Source: Roseomonas sp. | Lineage (GTDB): Bacteria; Pseudomonadota; Alphaproteobacteria; Acetobacterales; Acetobacteraceae | Direction of reading: 5' to 3' | Assembly (NCBI GenBank): GCA_020249265.1 | Contig: JADCGA010000020.1 | Span: forward strand, 1-64,000 | Length of the DNA: 64,000 nucleotides | Shown: positions 44,331 to 53,244 of the stretch, piece by piece | Numbering within the stretch: position 1 is the stretch's first letter | Layout: each line of letters begins with the position of its first letter | Made by a program: the position numbers and the translations under genes | Notes under the pieces: generated by a model | Told to the model about the DNA's origin: nothing | What the model saw: the letters and a program-made list of their open reading frames with translations, nothing else | The model's database searches: none

Positions 44331-45332
44331 TCAAGCGAAGTTTTGCACCCGCCGCATCAACCGCCGGAAATTGCCGGACCAGAGCAAATCAATCTCCCGC
44401 GCGCCATAGCCGCGGTGGTGCAATTCCGCGGTCAGGTTAATGGTTTCGCCCGCATTGGCCCAGCCGGGAATGCCGCCACCGCCATCGAAATCCGATGATA
44501 ACCCGACATGATCAAGCCCTATCCGCCGCACCGTGTAATCCACATGATCCACCATATCCGCAACCGTGGCGGGTGATTTGCCATCTGCCCCAGGCGGGCG
44601 AAGAAAGGCATCGAGTGCCGTGATCTGCACCAAGCCACCCTTTTCCCGCAGCATATCCAACTGCTCATCATCCAGATTGCGCGGATGATCACATAGCGCG
44701 CGGCAGCAGGAATGCGTCGCCACAATCGGCGCGCGCGAAAGCTCCGCCGCCTGCATCATGGAAGATTTTGCAGCGTGTGAGACATCAATGATCAGCCCTA
44801 TGCGGTTCATCTCCGCAATCGCCTGGCGCCCCAGATCGGAAAGCCCGCCATGTTCCGCCGTGCCATCGCCAAGCGCGGGTTTGGGCCGCGCGGCATCGGC
44901 TAGATCATTATGCCCATCATGCGTCAGCGTCAGATAAATCGCGCCGAGGTCTCGCCAAAGTTTCAGCCGCGCCAAATCGTGGCCCATGGCATTGCCGTTT
45001 TCAACCGCGCTCAGCACCGCAAGCGCGCCGGCTTGATGCGCGGCTTCCAATTCATCGGCGCTGGCGCAAAAGCGCCGCGCAACACCATCAGCGCGCGTGC
45101 GGATGTGCCGCAGCATGGCTTCAGCGCGGTCTGCCGCGGCCTGATGCCCAGCCGCATCGCGCGGGCCTTGCGGCGTATAGGCAATGAAGACAACAGCCTT
45201 CAGGCCACCGCGCTGCATCTTCGGGAAATCAACGCAGCGATCAGTCTCGGTCGTGGCATCAGGCGGGTCGGGCCATCTGATATCAACATGGGTATCAAGC
45301 GTCAGCGTTGCCGCGTGGATTGCGTCACTCAT
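44331..45332 (-). CDS. Membrane dipeptidase (peptidase M19)
   Basis: 333 residues. A zinc dipeptidase of the renal dipeptidase family; bacterial members often cleave dipeptides with a C-terminal D-residue. Zinc ligands: His and Asp in LDTHVDIRW, Glu in LSAVENGNAM, His in DVSHAAKSS, and His in VATHSCCRALCDHPRNL, with Asp in LSSDFDGGGGI. No signal peptide is visible, so it is probably cytosolic. The start overlaps the stop of the HDAC-like gene by 4 bases, so the two are co-translated. Confidence 0.9.
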   Translation of the reverse strand: MSDAIHAATLTLDTHVDIRWPDPPDATTETDRCVDFPKMQRGGLKAVVFIAYTPQGPRDAAGHQAAADRAEAMLRHIRTRADGVARRFCASADELEAAHQAGALAVLSAVENGNAMGHDLARLKLWRDLGAIYLTLTHDGHNDLADAARPKPALGDGTAEHGGLSDLGRQAIAEMNRIGLIIDVSHAAKSSMMQAAELSRAPIVATHSCCRALCDHPRNLDDEQLDMLREKGGLVQITALDAFLRPPGADGKSPATVADMVDHVDYTVRRIGLDHVGLSSDFDGGGGIPGWANAGETINLTAELHHRGYGAREIDLLWSGNFRRLMRRVQNFA

Positions 45333-46366
45333 GCAGCATCTCCCCAGGCCTTCAGGAAGCCTTCCAATAAATCGCCGATGACATCTACGTTGTAGCCGCC
45401 TTCCTGAGTGATGGCGGTGGGCAATTTAAGGCCGCCGATCATCGCGCCTGCGCGGGCGAAGCCTTCGGCGGTGACTTTCAGCGCGGCAAGCGGTTCATGT
45501 TCCGAAGCATCAAAACCAAGCGGCAGCACCAGCGCTTCTGTTTTATGGTCGCGGATCGCCGCCATGGCGTAGCGGATCGCATCCAACCAGCCCTCATCCC
45601 CCGTGCCGATGGCGAGTGGCATATTCATATTGCGCCCATCACCCGCGCCGGCGCCGCGTTCGCGCGTGCGGCCCACGAACCAGGGGTAATAGCGATCAGG
45701 ATCGCCATGGATGGAAATGGTCAGCACATCGCCGCGTTCCCAGAAAATACCCTGAGTGCCATTGCCGTGATGGCTATCAATATCCAACACCGCGACGCGC
45801 TTGGCGCCTGCATCCACCAATGCCTGCGCGGCGAGTGCGGCGTTGTTCACATAGCAATGCCCGCCAGCGCGCGCGGCATAAGCATGATGCCCAGGTGGAC
45901 GACACAAAGCATAGGCGCTACGTCCGGCAGAGGCTTCCTTCGCGGCGGCCAGCGCGCAAGCGGCGGCCCCTTGAATGGCTGCCCATGTGCCGGGACCAAT
46001 CGGGCAGGCCGCATCAGCCATGTACCAGCCGGCGCGGGCGACAATGCCATCCGCACAAGCCGCACCTTGGGACAGCATCTCCGGCGAGGGATGCATATTC
46101 GCGACCACCTCTGGCCCTGCATCGGCAAGCGCTGCCCAATCCCGCGCGGCTTCTGCCAGAAAAGCCAGATAATCCGCGCTATGAATGGCGTGCAGCGCGG
46201 CTAGCGGCAAGGCTTCTGGCACGCTGGGCGCAAGCCCAAGCCGATGCAGCGCCGCTTCCAGCGAAGCCGCACGGGCGGGGATTTCGAAATTCGCGCGCGT
46301 ACGGCCGCGAATCAGGAAGAAAGCCGGTTGATGCCCGGCATGATCCGGATGGGCGAAGGTTTTCAT
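45329..46366 (-). CDS. Histone deacetylase-like amidohydrolase (acetylpolyamine amidohydrolase type)
   Basis: 345 residues from ATG 46366 (the longer frame starts at TTG). It has the arginase/deacetylase fold motifs: CRPPGHHAYAARAGGHCYVNN with the His-His pair, VLDIDSHHGNGTQGIF with zinc Asp and His, LPLGFDASEHEP with the second zinc Asp, and EGGYNVD with the catalytic Tyr. The N-terminus MKTFAHPDHAGHQPAFFLIRG matches bacterial acetylpolyamine amidohydrolases, which release acetate from N-acetylated polyamines. The neighbouring M19 and M20 genes make a role in amide salvage likely. Confidence 0.88.
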   Translation of the reverse strand: MKTFAHPDHAGHQPAFFLIRGRTRANFEIPARAASLEAALHRLGLAPSVPEALPLAALHAIHSADYLAFLAEAARDWAALADAGPEVVANMHPSPEMLSQGAACADGIVARAGWYMADAACPIGPGTWAAIQGAAACALAAAKEASAGRSAYALCRPPGHHAYAARAGGHCYVNNAALAAQALVDAGAKRVAVLDIDSHHGNGTQGIFWERGDVLTISIHGDPDRYYPWFVGRTRERGAGAGDGRNMNMPLAIGTGDEGWLDAIRYAMAAIRDHKTEALVLPLGFDASEHEPLAALKVTAEGFARAGAMIGGLKLPTAITQEGGYNVDVIGDLLEGFLKAWGDAA

Positions 46367-46471
46367 GGGCAAAGGCTAACCAGTTTTGCCCCCGCTGCGA
46401 AGGCACCGCGCTTGCTGCGCCTTGTCGGGATGGGTAGCGTCCCCCGACTTGAAGTTAAGGACCTAGGCGAA

Positions 46472-47761
46472 ATGCAAGCTCTCGACCCCGGCGCGCGGCG
46501 CGCCATTCTGGAAGCGGTGGATGAGCTGCGCGCGGAAAGCATCTCCATGCTTTCCCACCTGGTGCGTTGCCCCTCAACGCTGGGCAATGAGGCATCGGCC
46601 TTGAATGAAATGGCGCGGATTTATGAGGGGCTTGGCCTGACACCCCAGCGCATTCCAACCGTGCCGAGCGCGCTTGAAGGCCATCCCGGCTTTTCGCCAC
46701 CGCTGATTTCTTATGACGGGCGCGATAATGTCGTGGCGGTCTTCACGCCACGCGAAACGAAGGGGAAAAGCCTGACCCTGCAAGGCCATGTGGATGTGGT
46801 GCCGGAAGGGGCCGCCGATATGTGGGAAACCCCGCCCTATGAGCCCGCTATTCGCGATGGCCGCATGTATGGCCGTGGCGCCGGCGATATGAAGGCGGGC
46901 ATTATTTCTTACGTCACGGCGTTTCGCGCCTTGAAGCGCGCTGGCCTGCAACCCGCCGCCGAAGTGCAGATGCATTCCGTGATTGAAGAAGAATGCACCG
47001 GCAATGGCGCCTTGGCCGCGATGCTCGCCTTGCCGCGCACGGATGCCGTGATCATCCCCGAACCGGGCCCCGGCCTGCCCGCCATGTATAGCGCGGAAGT
47101 TGGCGTGATCTGGGCCTGGGTGACGGTTTCCGGCCGCCCCGCCCATGTGCGGGATATGCAAGCGGGCGTGAATGCCATTGAAGCCGCCAGCACCATCGCT
47201 GCGCATTTCAAGGAATACGAAGCCCAGATGAACCGGGCCGAGAATATCCATGCCTCCTTCCATGGCGTGAACCATCCGGTGAATGTGAATCTCGGCACGA
47301 TTGAAGGCGGCGAATGGAATTCATCCGTGCCAACACGTGCGCGGATTGGGCTTCGGGTTGGCGTGATGATGGGCAATAGCGCTGCCGCGGTGAAAGCCGA
47401 TATTGAACGCCTGGTGGCGAAGGCGGCGCAGCATGAAAAGCTGCGCGGTGCCAAGGTGAAGCTGGAATTCAAGGGTTTTATGGCCGAACCCTGCGTCTTT
47501 GATATGCAAGCGCCGATCGTGAAACTGGCCAAGCGGCATTTTACCGATGTCTCAGGCGGCGCCTTGCGCGATTACCCCTCGGCGGGGCTGACCGATGGGC
47601 GGCATTTTGTCCTGCATCAGTCAACGCCCGTCGCCTGTTTTGGCCCCGATGCGCAGGATATTCACGGCATTGATGAAAGCGTCGGCCTTGATTCCATGCA
47701 TGACATTACCCGCACCATTGCGCTGACCATGGCCGAATGGTGCGGGGTGGAGGAAGCGTGA
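46472..47761 (+). CDS. M20 family deacylase (ArgE/DapE-like)
   Basis: 429 residues, a zinc hydrolase cleaving N-acyl amino acids. It has LQGHVDVVPEGAADMW (first zinc ligands), MYGRGAGDMKAGI (bridging Asp), VIEEECTGNGALA with the catalytic Glu, and a dimerisation domain with AWVTVSGRPAHVRDM. ATG 46472 (MQALDPGARR) is preceded by AAGGA; an ATG at 46430 is possible. It is divergent from the HDAC-like gene and is the first of three tightly packed genes, its stop overlapping the next start (TGATGA). Substrate unknown. Confidence 0.88.
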   Translation: MQALDPGARRAILEAVDELRAESISMLSHLVRCPSTLGNEASALNEMARIYEGLGLTPQRIPTVPSALEGHPGFSPPLISYDGRDNVVAVFTPRETKGKSLTLQGHVDVVPEGAADMWETPPYEPAIRDGRMYGRGAGDMKAGIISYVTAFRALKRAGLQPAAEVQMHSVIEEECTGNGALAAMLALPRTDAVIIPEPGPGLPAMYSAEVGVIWAWVTVSGRPAHVRDMQAGVNAIEAASTIAAHFKEYEAQMNRAENIHASFHGVNHPVNVNLGTIEGGEWNSSVPTRARIGLRVGVMMGNSAAAVKADIERLVAKAAQHEKLRGAKVKLEFKGFMAEPCVFDMQAPIVKLAKRHFTDVSGGALRDYPSAGLTDGRHFVLHQSTPVACFGPDAQDIHGIDESVGLDSMHDITRTIALTMAEWCGVEEA

Positions 47762-49023
47762 TGAGCACAACAAACCTGCCCCTTTCCGGCGCCCGGCTTT
47801 GGGATAGCCTGATGGAACTCGCCAAGATAGGCGGCACGCCGAAAGGTGGCTGCAATCGCCAGACTCTGACCGATCTCGATTCCGAAGGCCGCCATTTGCT
47901 GCGCCGTTGGGGTGAGGCGATTGGGTGCACGCTTTCCGTTGATCGCCTCGGTAATATGGTACTGCGCCGCGAAGGCCGAGACCCGAAGCGCAAGCCTGTC
48001 GCCATGGGCAGCCATTTGGATACGCAACCAACTGGCGGCAAGTTTGACGGCCCGCTTGGCGTATTGGCCGGGCTTGAGGTGCTGCGCGCCTTGCATGAAG
48101 CCGGGATCGAAACCGAAGCGCCTTTGGTACTGATCAATTGGACCAATGAGGAAGGGGCACGTTTTTCGCCCCCGATGATGGGCAGCGGCGCTGCGATGGG
48201 GATTTTCCCTGAGGCTGATGTGCTGGCGCTGCGCGATAGTGACGGCAAGGCGTTTGGCGATGAACTGAATCGCATCGGCTGGCGCGGTGAAGCCGATCCT
48301 GCTGCGCTGACCGATCTTGCCGCCTATTTCGAATTGCATATCGAACAAGGTGCGCTGCTGGAAAACGCCGGCAAGGATATCGGCGTGGTGACGCATGCCC
48401 TGGCGCAAGCCTGGTATGAAGTCACCATCGAAGGCGCTGAATCTCATGGCGGTTCGCCCATGGCCGGGCGGCGCGATGCGATGATGGCTGCGGCACCGCT
48501 GATGGCCGCGATCGAAGGCATTGCCTTGCGTGCGGTGAGTTCTACGGGTGAACCTGGCCGCGCCACGGTCGGGCGCCTCACCGTCTATCCCGATAGCCGC
48601 AATATTGCGCCGTCACGCATCTGGTTCAGCATTGATACGCGCCATGGAGACCCCACCATGCTGGCGCACATGGGGACGGAGATTCGCGCCAAGGCGGCAG
48701 AGCTATCTGCTGCACGGGGTGTTGCCATCACCATCGCTGATTTCTGGCAATCGCCGCTCACACAATTTGATGCGGCACTGGTTGGGCGGGTGCGTGATGC
48801 GGCAACTCGGCTTGGCCTGCCGCATATGGATATGCCAACCGGCATAGGGCATGATGCGGTTTATGTCGCGCGGCGCGTGCCGGCGGCGATGATTTTCTGC
48901 CCCTGCCATGGCGGAATCAGCCATAATGAAGCGGAAAGCATCACGCCTGCCTGGGCCGAAGGGGGCTTGCGCGTATTGGCCGATGCGGTGCTCGCCACCG
49001 CTGGTATTGCAAAGGAAAAGTGA
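47761..49023 (+). CDS. M20 family Zn-dependent hydantoinase/N-carbamoyl-L-amino acid amidohydrolase
   Basis: 420 residues of the AmaB/HyuC/UAC group of M20 enzymes that hydrolyse N-carbamoyl-L-amino acids, beta-ureidopropionate or ureidoglycolate-type ureides. It has MGSHLDTQPTGGKFDGPLGVLAGLEVL, LINWTNEEGARFSPPMMGSGA, ELHIEQGALLE, and GRLTVYPDSRNIAPSRIWFSIDTRH, then the zinc His in CPCHGGISHNEAE. GGAGGAA precedes the ATG. The L-type carbamoylase complements the D-type enzymes at 31434 and 33089. Confidence 0.9.
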   Translation: MSTTNLPLSGARLWDSLMELAKIGGTPKGGCNRQTLTDLDSEGRHLLRRWGEAIGCTLSVDRLGNMVLRREGRDPKRKPVAMGSHLDTQPTGGKFDGPLGVLAGLEVLRALHEAGIETEAPLVLINWTNEEGARFSPPMMGSGAAMGIFPEADVLALRDSDGKAFGDELNRIGWRGEADPAALTDLAAYFELHIEQGALLENAGKDIGVVTHALAQAWYEVTIEGAESHGGSPMAGRRDAMMAAAPLMAAIEGIALRAVSSTGEPGRATVGRLTVYPDSRNIAPSRIWFSIDTRHGDPTMLAHMGTEIRAKAAELSAARGVAITIADFWQSPLTQFDAALVGRVRDAATRLGLPHMDMPTGIGHDAVYVARRVPAAMIFCPCHGGISHNEAESITPAWAEGGLRVLADAVLATAGIAKEK

Positions 49024-49024
49024 C

Positions 49025-50527
49025 ATGACCCGCATCGCCATTGGCGGCTTTTTGCATGAAAGCCATTCCTTCGCGCCGCTGCCGACCGGCTGGCAGGAAT
49101 TCGTCAAACCCGGCGGCTTCCCGCCACTGCAACGCCCGGCTGGGTTGATTGAGGCCATGCGCCCAACCAGCGCGCCGATTGCGGGTGCGATCATGGTTGC
49201 GGAAGAAGCGAGCGTTGAACTCGCCCCCTTGGTCTGGTGCTTCGCCAATCCTGCCGGACCAGTGACGGCTGACGCTTTCGAACGCATCGCGGCATTATTG
49301 GTCGCAAGCCTTTCTGATGCCATGGAAGCCGGCGCAATCGATGGCGTTTATCTTGATTTGCACGGCGCCATGGTGGCGGTGGGTTTTGACGATGCGGAAG
49401 CCGAAGTGCTGCGCCGCGTGCGCGCCGTGGTGGGGCCTGATTTGCCCATCGCCGTCAGCCTTGATCCGCATGCTAACAAAACTGCGGAGATGGTGGCGCT
49501 TTCCGATGTGCTGGTGCCGTTTCGCACCTATCCGCATGTGGATATGAAGCCCGCGGGCGCGCAGGCGACGCGTTTGCTGCTGCGCATGATCAAGGAAACC
49601 CGCAAGCCCGCCAAGCTATTTCGCGATTTGGATTTCTGGACGCCCTTGCCTGGTCAATGCACCATGGTTGCACCGATGGCCGATGTCATGGCGGAACGGG
49701 CAAATCTGGGTGCGGCGCCGGGCGTTTGGGAATTGGGCTTCTGCTTCGGCTTTCCTTACGCGGATTTCCCCGGCTGCGGCATGGCGATTGCCAGCTATGC
49801 CGATACGCTTGATCAAGCGGGCGCGGCGGCGGAAGCGCTGGCCGCTTTCATCGCCAGCAAGGAACCGGAATTCGCCCTTGGTGTCGCAACCGCCGCTGAA
49901 GGCGTGGCGCGCGCCATTGTCGGGCGTGGCGGCAAGGGACCGGTGGTGCTGGCCGATACGCAGGATAATCCGGGCGGCGGAGGCCATGGCGATACCACCG
50001 GCTTGCTCGCGGAATTGATCCGGCAAAACGCGCAAGGTGCCGTGCTGGCGCCGATGAATGACGCGGAAGCCGCCGCCGCTTGCCATGCGGCAGGGGAAGG
50101 TGCGCGCATCACGCTCGACCTTGGTGGCAAAAGCGATGGCGTGCCGTTGCGGGTGGAAGCGGTGGTCGAAAAACTCTCTGACGGGTGCTTTACGCTGAGT
50201 GGCCCGATGGGCAAGGGCAATCCCGCTGATCTTGGGCCATCAGCGCTGATCCGCGTGGAGCCCGGCGTGCGCGTGGTGGTGGTGAGCCGCAAGATGCAGG
50301 GCCATGATCAGGAATTGTTCCGCCAGGTCGGCGTGGAACCTGCGGAACAGGCGATTATCGCGGTGAAATCCAGCGTGCATTTCCGCGCGCATTTCCAGCC
50401 AATTGCATCCGAGGTGATTGTGGTGACCGCGCCCGGCCCCGTTGTGGCGGACCCGGCGATACTACCCTTCACCAATCTACGCCCCGGCTTGCGGCTCCGC
50501 CCCGGCGATAATCGCGCCTGGGGGTGA
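49025..50527 (+). CDS. M81 family metallopeptidase (MlrC-like)
   Basis: 500 residues. MlrC-type zinc peptidases were named for microcystin breakdown; most homologues have unknown peptide or amide substrates. The ATG is one base after the upstream stop. It shows the family start IAIGGFLHESHSFAPLP, LDLHGAMVAVGFDDAE, VSLDPHANKTAEMV, FRTYPHVDM, a central VLADTQDNPGGGGHGDTTGLL, and a C-terminal MlrC domain with VVVVSRKMQGHDQELFRQVG. Co-transcribed with the M20 enzymes. Confidence 0.88.
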   Translation: MTRIAIGGFLHESHSFAPLPTGWQEFVKPGGFPPLQRPAGLIEAMRPTSAPIAGAIMVAEEASVELAPLVWCFANPAGPVTADAFERIAALLVASLSDAMEAGAIDGVYLDLHGAMVAVGFDDAEAEVLRRVRAVVGPDLPIAVSLDPHANKTAEMVALSDVLVPFRTYPHVDMKPAGAQATRLLLRMIKETRKPAKLFRDLDFWTPLPGQCTMVAPMADVMAERANLGAAPGVWELGFCFGFPYADFPGCGMAIASYADTLDQAGAAAEALAAFIASKEPEFALGVATAAEGVARAIVGRGGKGPVVLADTQDNPGGGGHGDTTGLLAELIRQNAQGAVLAPMNDAEAAAACHAAGEGARITLDLGGKSDGVPLRVEAVVEKLSDGCFTLSGPMGKGNPADLGPSALIRVEPGVRVVVVSRKMQGHDQELFRQVGVEPAEQAIIAVKSSVHFRAHFQPIASEVIVVTAPGPVVADPAILPFTNLRPGLRLRPGDNRAWG

Positions 50528-51451
50528 TCAGCGGCTTTCCAGCAGGGCGCTCACCGCATCCGGAAAGGGCAGGGGCGCCACCGCGCCATAGCCCGTTGTG
50601 GAAAGCGCGGCGGCGGCATTGGCGTAGCGCGCGGCCTGTAGCGGCGTATCACCCGCCAGCAACCGCGCGAGGAAATTGCCAGCAAAGCAATCCCCCGCGC
50701 CGGTGGCATCCAGCGCCGCCACTTTGCAAGCGGGGATGCGGCTGCGGCTTTCGCGCGTGGCAAGGATGGCGCCCTCAGCCCCACATTTCAGCACGACCAA
50801 GGGGGCGAGGCGCAGGTAGAAATCACAGATTGTATCAGGGTTTTGCAGGCCAGTTAGCGCCACCGCATCATCCAAGGATGGCAGCGCGATATCGGCCATG
50901 GCAATCGCGGCATGGATCACGGCGGCGGCCCGCGCCGCCGGCCAAAGCCTGAGGCGCAGATTGGTGTCATAGGAAACGCGCACGCCAGCAGCGCGGGCAA
51001 TTTCCATGGCGCGGAAGCCAGCATCGCAGGCGCTGGTCGAGATCGCCTGGCTGATGCCAGACAGATGCAGGAATTTCGCGCGACGAATGGCCGCTTCCGG
51101 CACATCCGCTGCGCAATAAAGTGATGCCGCGCTCCCGCTGCGATAGAAGCTGAAATGATGCCCGCGCGCATCATGCGTGACGAAGTAAATCCCCGTGGGC
51201 GCTGAAGGATTGCGAATGACATGCGCGGTATCCACGCCTTCCTGCGCCCATAGCGTCATGAAGCTTTCGCCCGGCCCATCCTGGCCAAGCGCGGTGATCA
51301 TCCCAACCGAAGCGCCCGCACGCGCGGCGGCGATGGCAGCGTTGGAGGTATCTCCGCCATGCCCTTCCAAATAAGTGCGCCGCCCATCCGCGCCCGGCTT
51401 CTGGGCGTTGAATTCCAGCATGGGTTCGCCGAGGCAAAGAATATCAGCCAT
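50528..51451 (-). CDS. PfkB-family sugar kinase (2-keto-3-deoxygluconate kinase-like)
   Basis: 307 residues, ribokinase fold, ATP-dependent. It has ILCLGEPMLEFN at the N-terminus, EGHGGDTSNAAIAAARAGA (substrate site), and DATGAGDCFAGNFLARLL with the catalytic Asp near residue 250. The GEPMLEFN and GGDTSN features fit KdgK, which phosphorylates 2-keto-3-deoxygluconate in hexuronate catabolism. The ATG at 51451 is preferred to a TTG two codons earlier. It converges with the MlrC gene with no gap. No other uronate genes lie next to it. Confidence 0.85.
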   Translation of the reverse strand: MADILCLGEPMLEFNAQKPGADGRRTYLEGHGGDTSNAAIAAARAGASVGMITALGQDGPGESFMTLWAQEGVDTAHVIRNPSAPTGIYFVTHDARGHHFSFYRSGSAASLYCAADVPEAAIRRAKFLHLSGISQAISTSACDAGFRAMEIARAAGVRVSYDTNLRLRLWPAARAAAVIHAAIAMADIALPSLDDAVALTGLQNPDTICDFYLRLAPLVVLKCGAEGAILATRESRSRIPACKVAALDATGAGDCFAGNFLARLLAGDTPLQAARYANAAAALSTTGYGAVAPLPFPDAVSALLESR

Positions 51452-51516
51452 CCCCAATGCTTGTCCGATGCAGGAGAGGATTTCAAGCGCGCCGCAAGAC
51501 GGACTATAGAACCCTC

Positions 51517-53181
51517 ATGATCCGCCTGACCGAATTGCGCCTGCCGCTGAACCATCCGGAAGACGCCTTGCGCGCCGCCGTGCTGGCGCGGCTTGGCATT
51601 GGCGATGCGGCTTTGCGGGCGATGCATGTCTTCCGCCGTGGCTATGATGCGCGCAAGCCCCAGGCGATCATGCTGGTCTATACGCTGGATGTTGATGTCG
51701 CTGATGAGGCCGCGCTTTTGGCCGGCCATGCAGGGGATCAACGAATCAGCCCAGCGCCAGATACCGCCTATCGTTTTGTCGCCCGCGCACCGGAAGGCAT
51801 CCGCCGGCCTGTTGTGGTGGGTACCGGGCCTTGCGGCTTCATGGCGGCGCTATTGTTGGCGCAAATGGGCTTCCGCCCGCTGATCCTGGAACGCGGCAAG
51901 GTGGTGCGCGAACGCACCAAGGATACTTGGGGGCTTTGGCGGCGTGGCGTGCTGAACCCCGAAAGCAATGTGCAATATGGCGAAGGCGGCGCGGGCACTT
52001 TTTCCGACGGCAAGCTTTATAGCCAAATCCGCGACCCGCGCCATTACGGGCGCAAGGTGCTGGCGGAATTTGTGAAGGCCGGCGCACCTGAGGAGATTTT
52101 GTATGTCTCCAAGCCGCATATCGGCACGTTTCGTCTGGTTTCCATGGTGGAACATATCCGCGCCGAGATCGAGGCGCTTGGCGGGGAATACCGCTTCGGC
52201 GCGCGGGTGAATGATGTGCTGGTTGAAACCGCCGCTGATGGGCAGCGCCACCTGCGTGGTTTGGTGCTTTCAGACGATGAGGTGATTGAGGCGGATCACG
52301 CCATCCTCGCCCTTGGTCATAGCGCGCGGGACAGTTTCGCCATGTTGCATGCGCGCGGTGTTGCGATGCAGGCCAAGCCCTTCTCCATCGGTGTGCGCAT
52401 CGAACACCCGCAAGGCATGATTGACCAAGCGCGTTTCGGCCCCAATGCAGGTAATCCGCTGCTGGGTGCGGCGGATTACAAGCTGGTGCATCACGCGAAG
52501 AATGGCCGCGCTGTCTATAGTTTTTGTATGTGCCCGGGCGGCACAGTGGTAGCCGCCACGAGTGAGGCGGGCCGCGTGGTGACCAATGGCATGAGCCAAT
52601 ACTCGCGCGCCGAACGCAATGCCAATGCCGGCATTGTGGTGGGGATTTCGCCCGAGGATTATCCGGGCGATGTGCTGGCTGGATTGGCCTATCAACGCCA
52701 TTGGGAAAGCGCTGCCTTCGCCGCTGGCGGAGGTGATTACCATGCGCCCGCGCAGCTTGTCGGCGATTTTCTGGCCGGGCGCCCCAGCACGGGGCTGGGC
52801 GATGTGTTGCCAAGCTATAAGCCGGGTGTGACGCCAACTGACCTCGCGCTCTGCCTGCCTGATTTCGCAGTGGAGGCAATGCGCGAAGCTTTGCTGGCTT
52901 TCGATAAGCAGGTGCCAGGCTTCGCCCGCCCGGATGCGCTGATGACTGGCGTTGAAACCCGCACGAGCAGCCCCATTCGCATCCCGCGCGGCCTCGATTT
53001 TCAAAGCGTGAATACGGCAGGGCTTTTCCCTGCCGGAGAGGGCGCTGGCTATGCCGGCGGCATCCTGAGCGCCGGCGTGGATGGTATTCGTGTCGCTGAG
53101 GCTTTGGCGCTGACACTGACCGGCCAACCTATTCCACGCGACATGAGCCGTGGCGCGGAATCCAGCATGACCTATGGTTGA
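51517..53181 (+). CDS. FAD-dependent dehydrogenase of the COG2509 type
   Basis: 554 residues. Uncharacterised flavoprotein with an N-terminal domain of about 95 residues (MIRLTELRLPLNHPEDALRAAV), then a dinucleotide fold VVVGTGPCGFMAALLLAQMG, LILERGKVVRERTKDTW, QYGEGGAGTFSDGKLYSQ, and a C-terminal FAD contact TAGLFPAGEGAGYAGGILSAGVDG. The same pattern is seen in widely distributed uncharacterised FAD dehydrogenases. Function unknown, soluble. It is divergent from the sugar kinase gene with 65 bases between starts. Confidence 0.85.
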   Translation: MIRLTELRLPLNHPEDALRAAVLARLGIGDAALRAMHVFRRGYDARKPQAIMLVYTLDVDVADEAALLAGHAGDQRISPAPDTAYRFVARAPEGIRRPVVVGTGPCGFMAALLLAQMGFRPLILERGKVVRERTKDTWGLWRRGVLNPESNVQYGEGGAGTFSDGKLYSQIRDPRHYGRKVLAEFVKAGAPEEILYVSKPHIGTFRLVSMVEHIRAEIEALGGEYRFGARVNDVLVETAADGQRHLRGLVLSDDEVIEADHAILALGHSARDSFAMLHARGVAMQAKPFSIGVRIEHPQGMIDQARFGPNAGNPLLGAADYKLVHHAKNGRAVYSFCMCPGGTVVAATSEAGRVVTNGMSQYSRAERNANAGIVVGISPEDYPGDVLAGLAYQRHWESAAFAAGGGDYHAPAQLVGDFLAGRPSTGLGDVLPSYKPGVTPTDLALCLPDFAVEAMREALLAFDKQVPGFARPDALMTGVETRTSSPIRIPRGLDFQSVNTAGLFPAGEGAGYAGGILSAGVDGIRVAEALALTLTGQPIPRDMSRGAESSMTYG

Positions 53182-53203
53182 GGCTTGCGGTAACGCGCAA
53201 GCC
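53182..53203 (+). terminator. Possible terminator hairpin after the FAD dehydrogenase
   Basis: A perfect 8-bp stem GGCTTGCG/CGCAAGCC with a 6-base loop directly follows the stop codon. There is only a weak T content after it, so it may be a mRNA 3' stabiliser rather than an efficient terminator. The next gene (SDR) follows on the same strand. Confidence 0.5.
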
Positions 53204-53244
53204 TTGCAAGGCTTCCTGATCAAGTATGAAGAGGAGGAAACATC

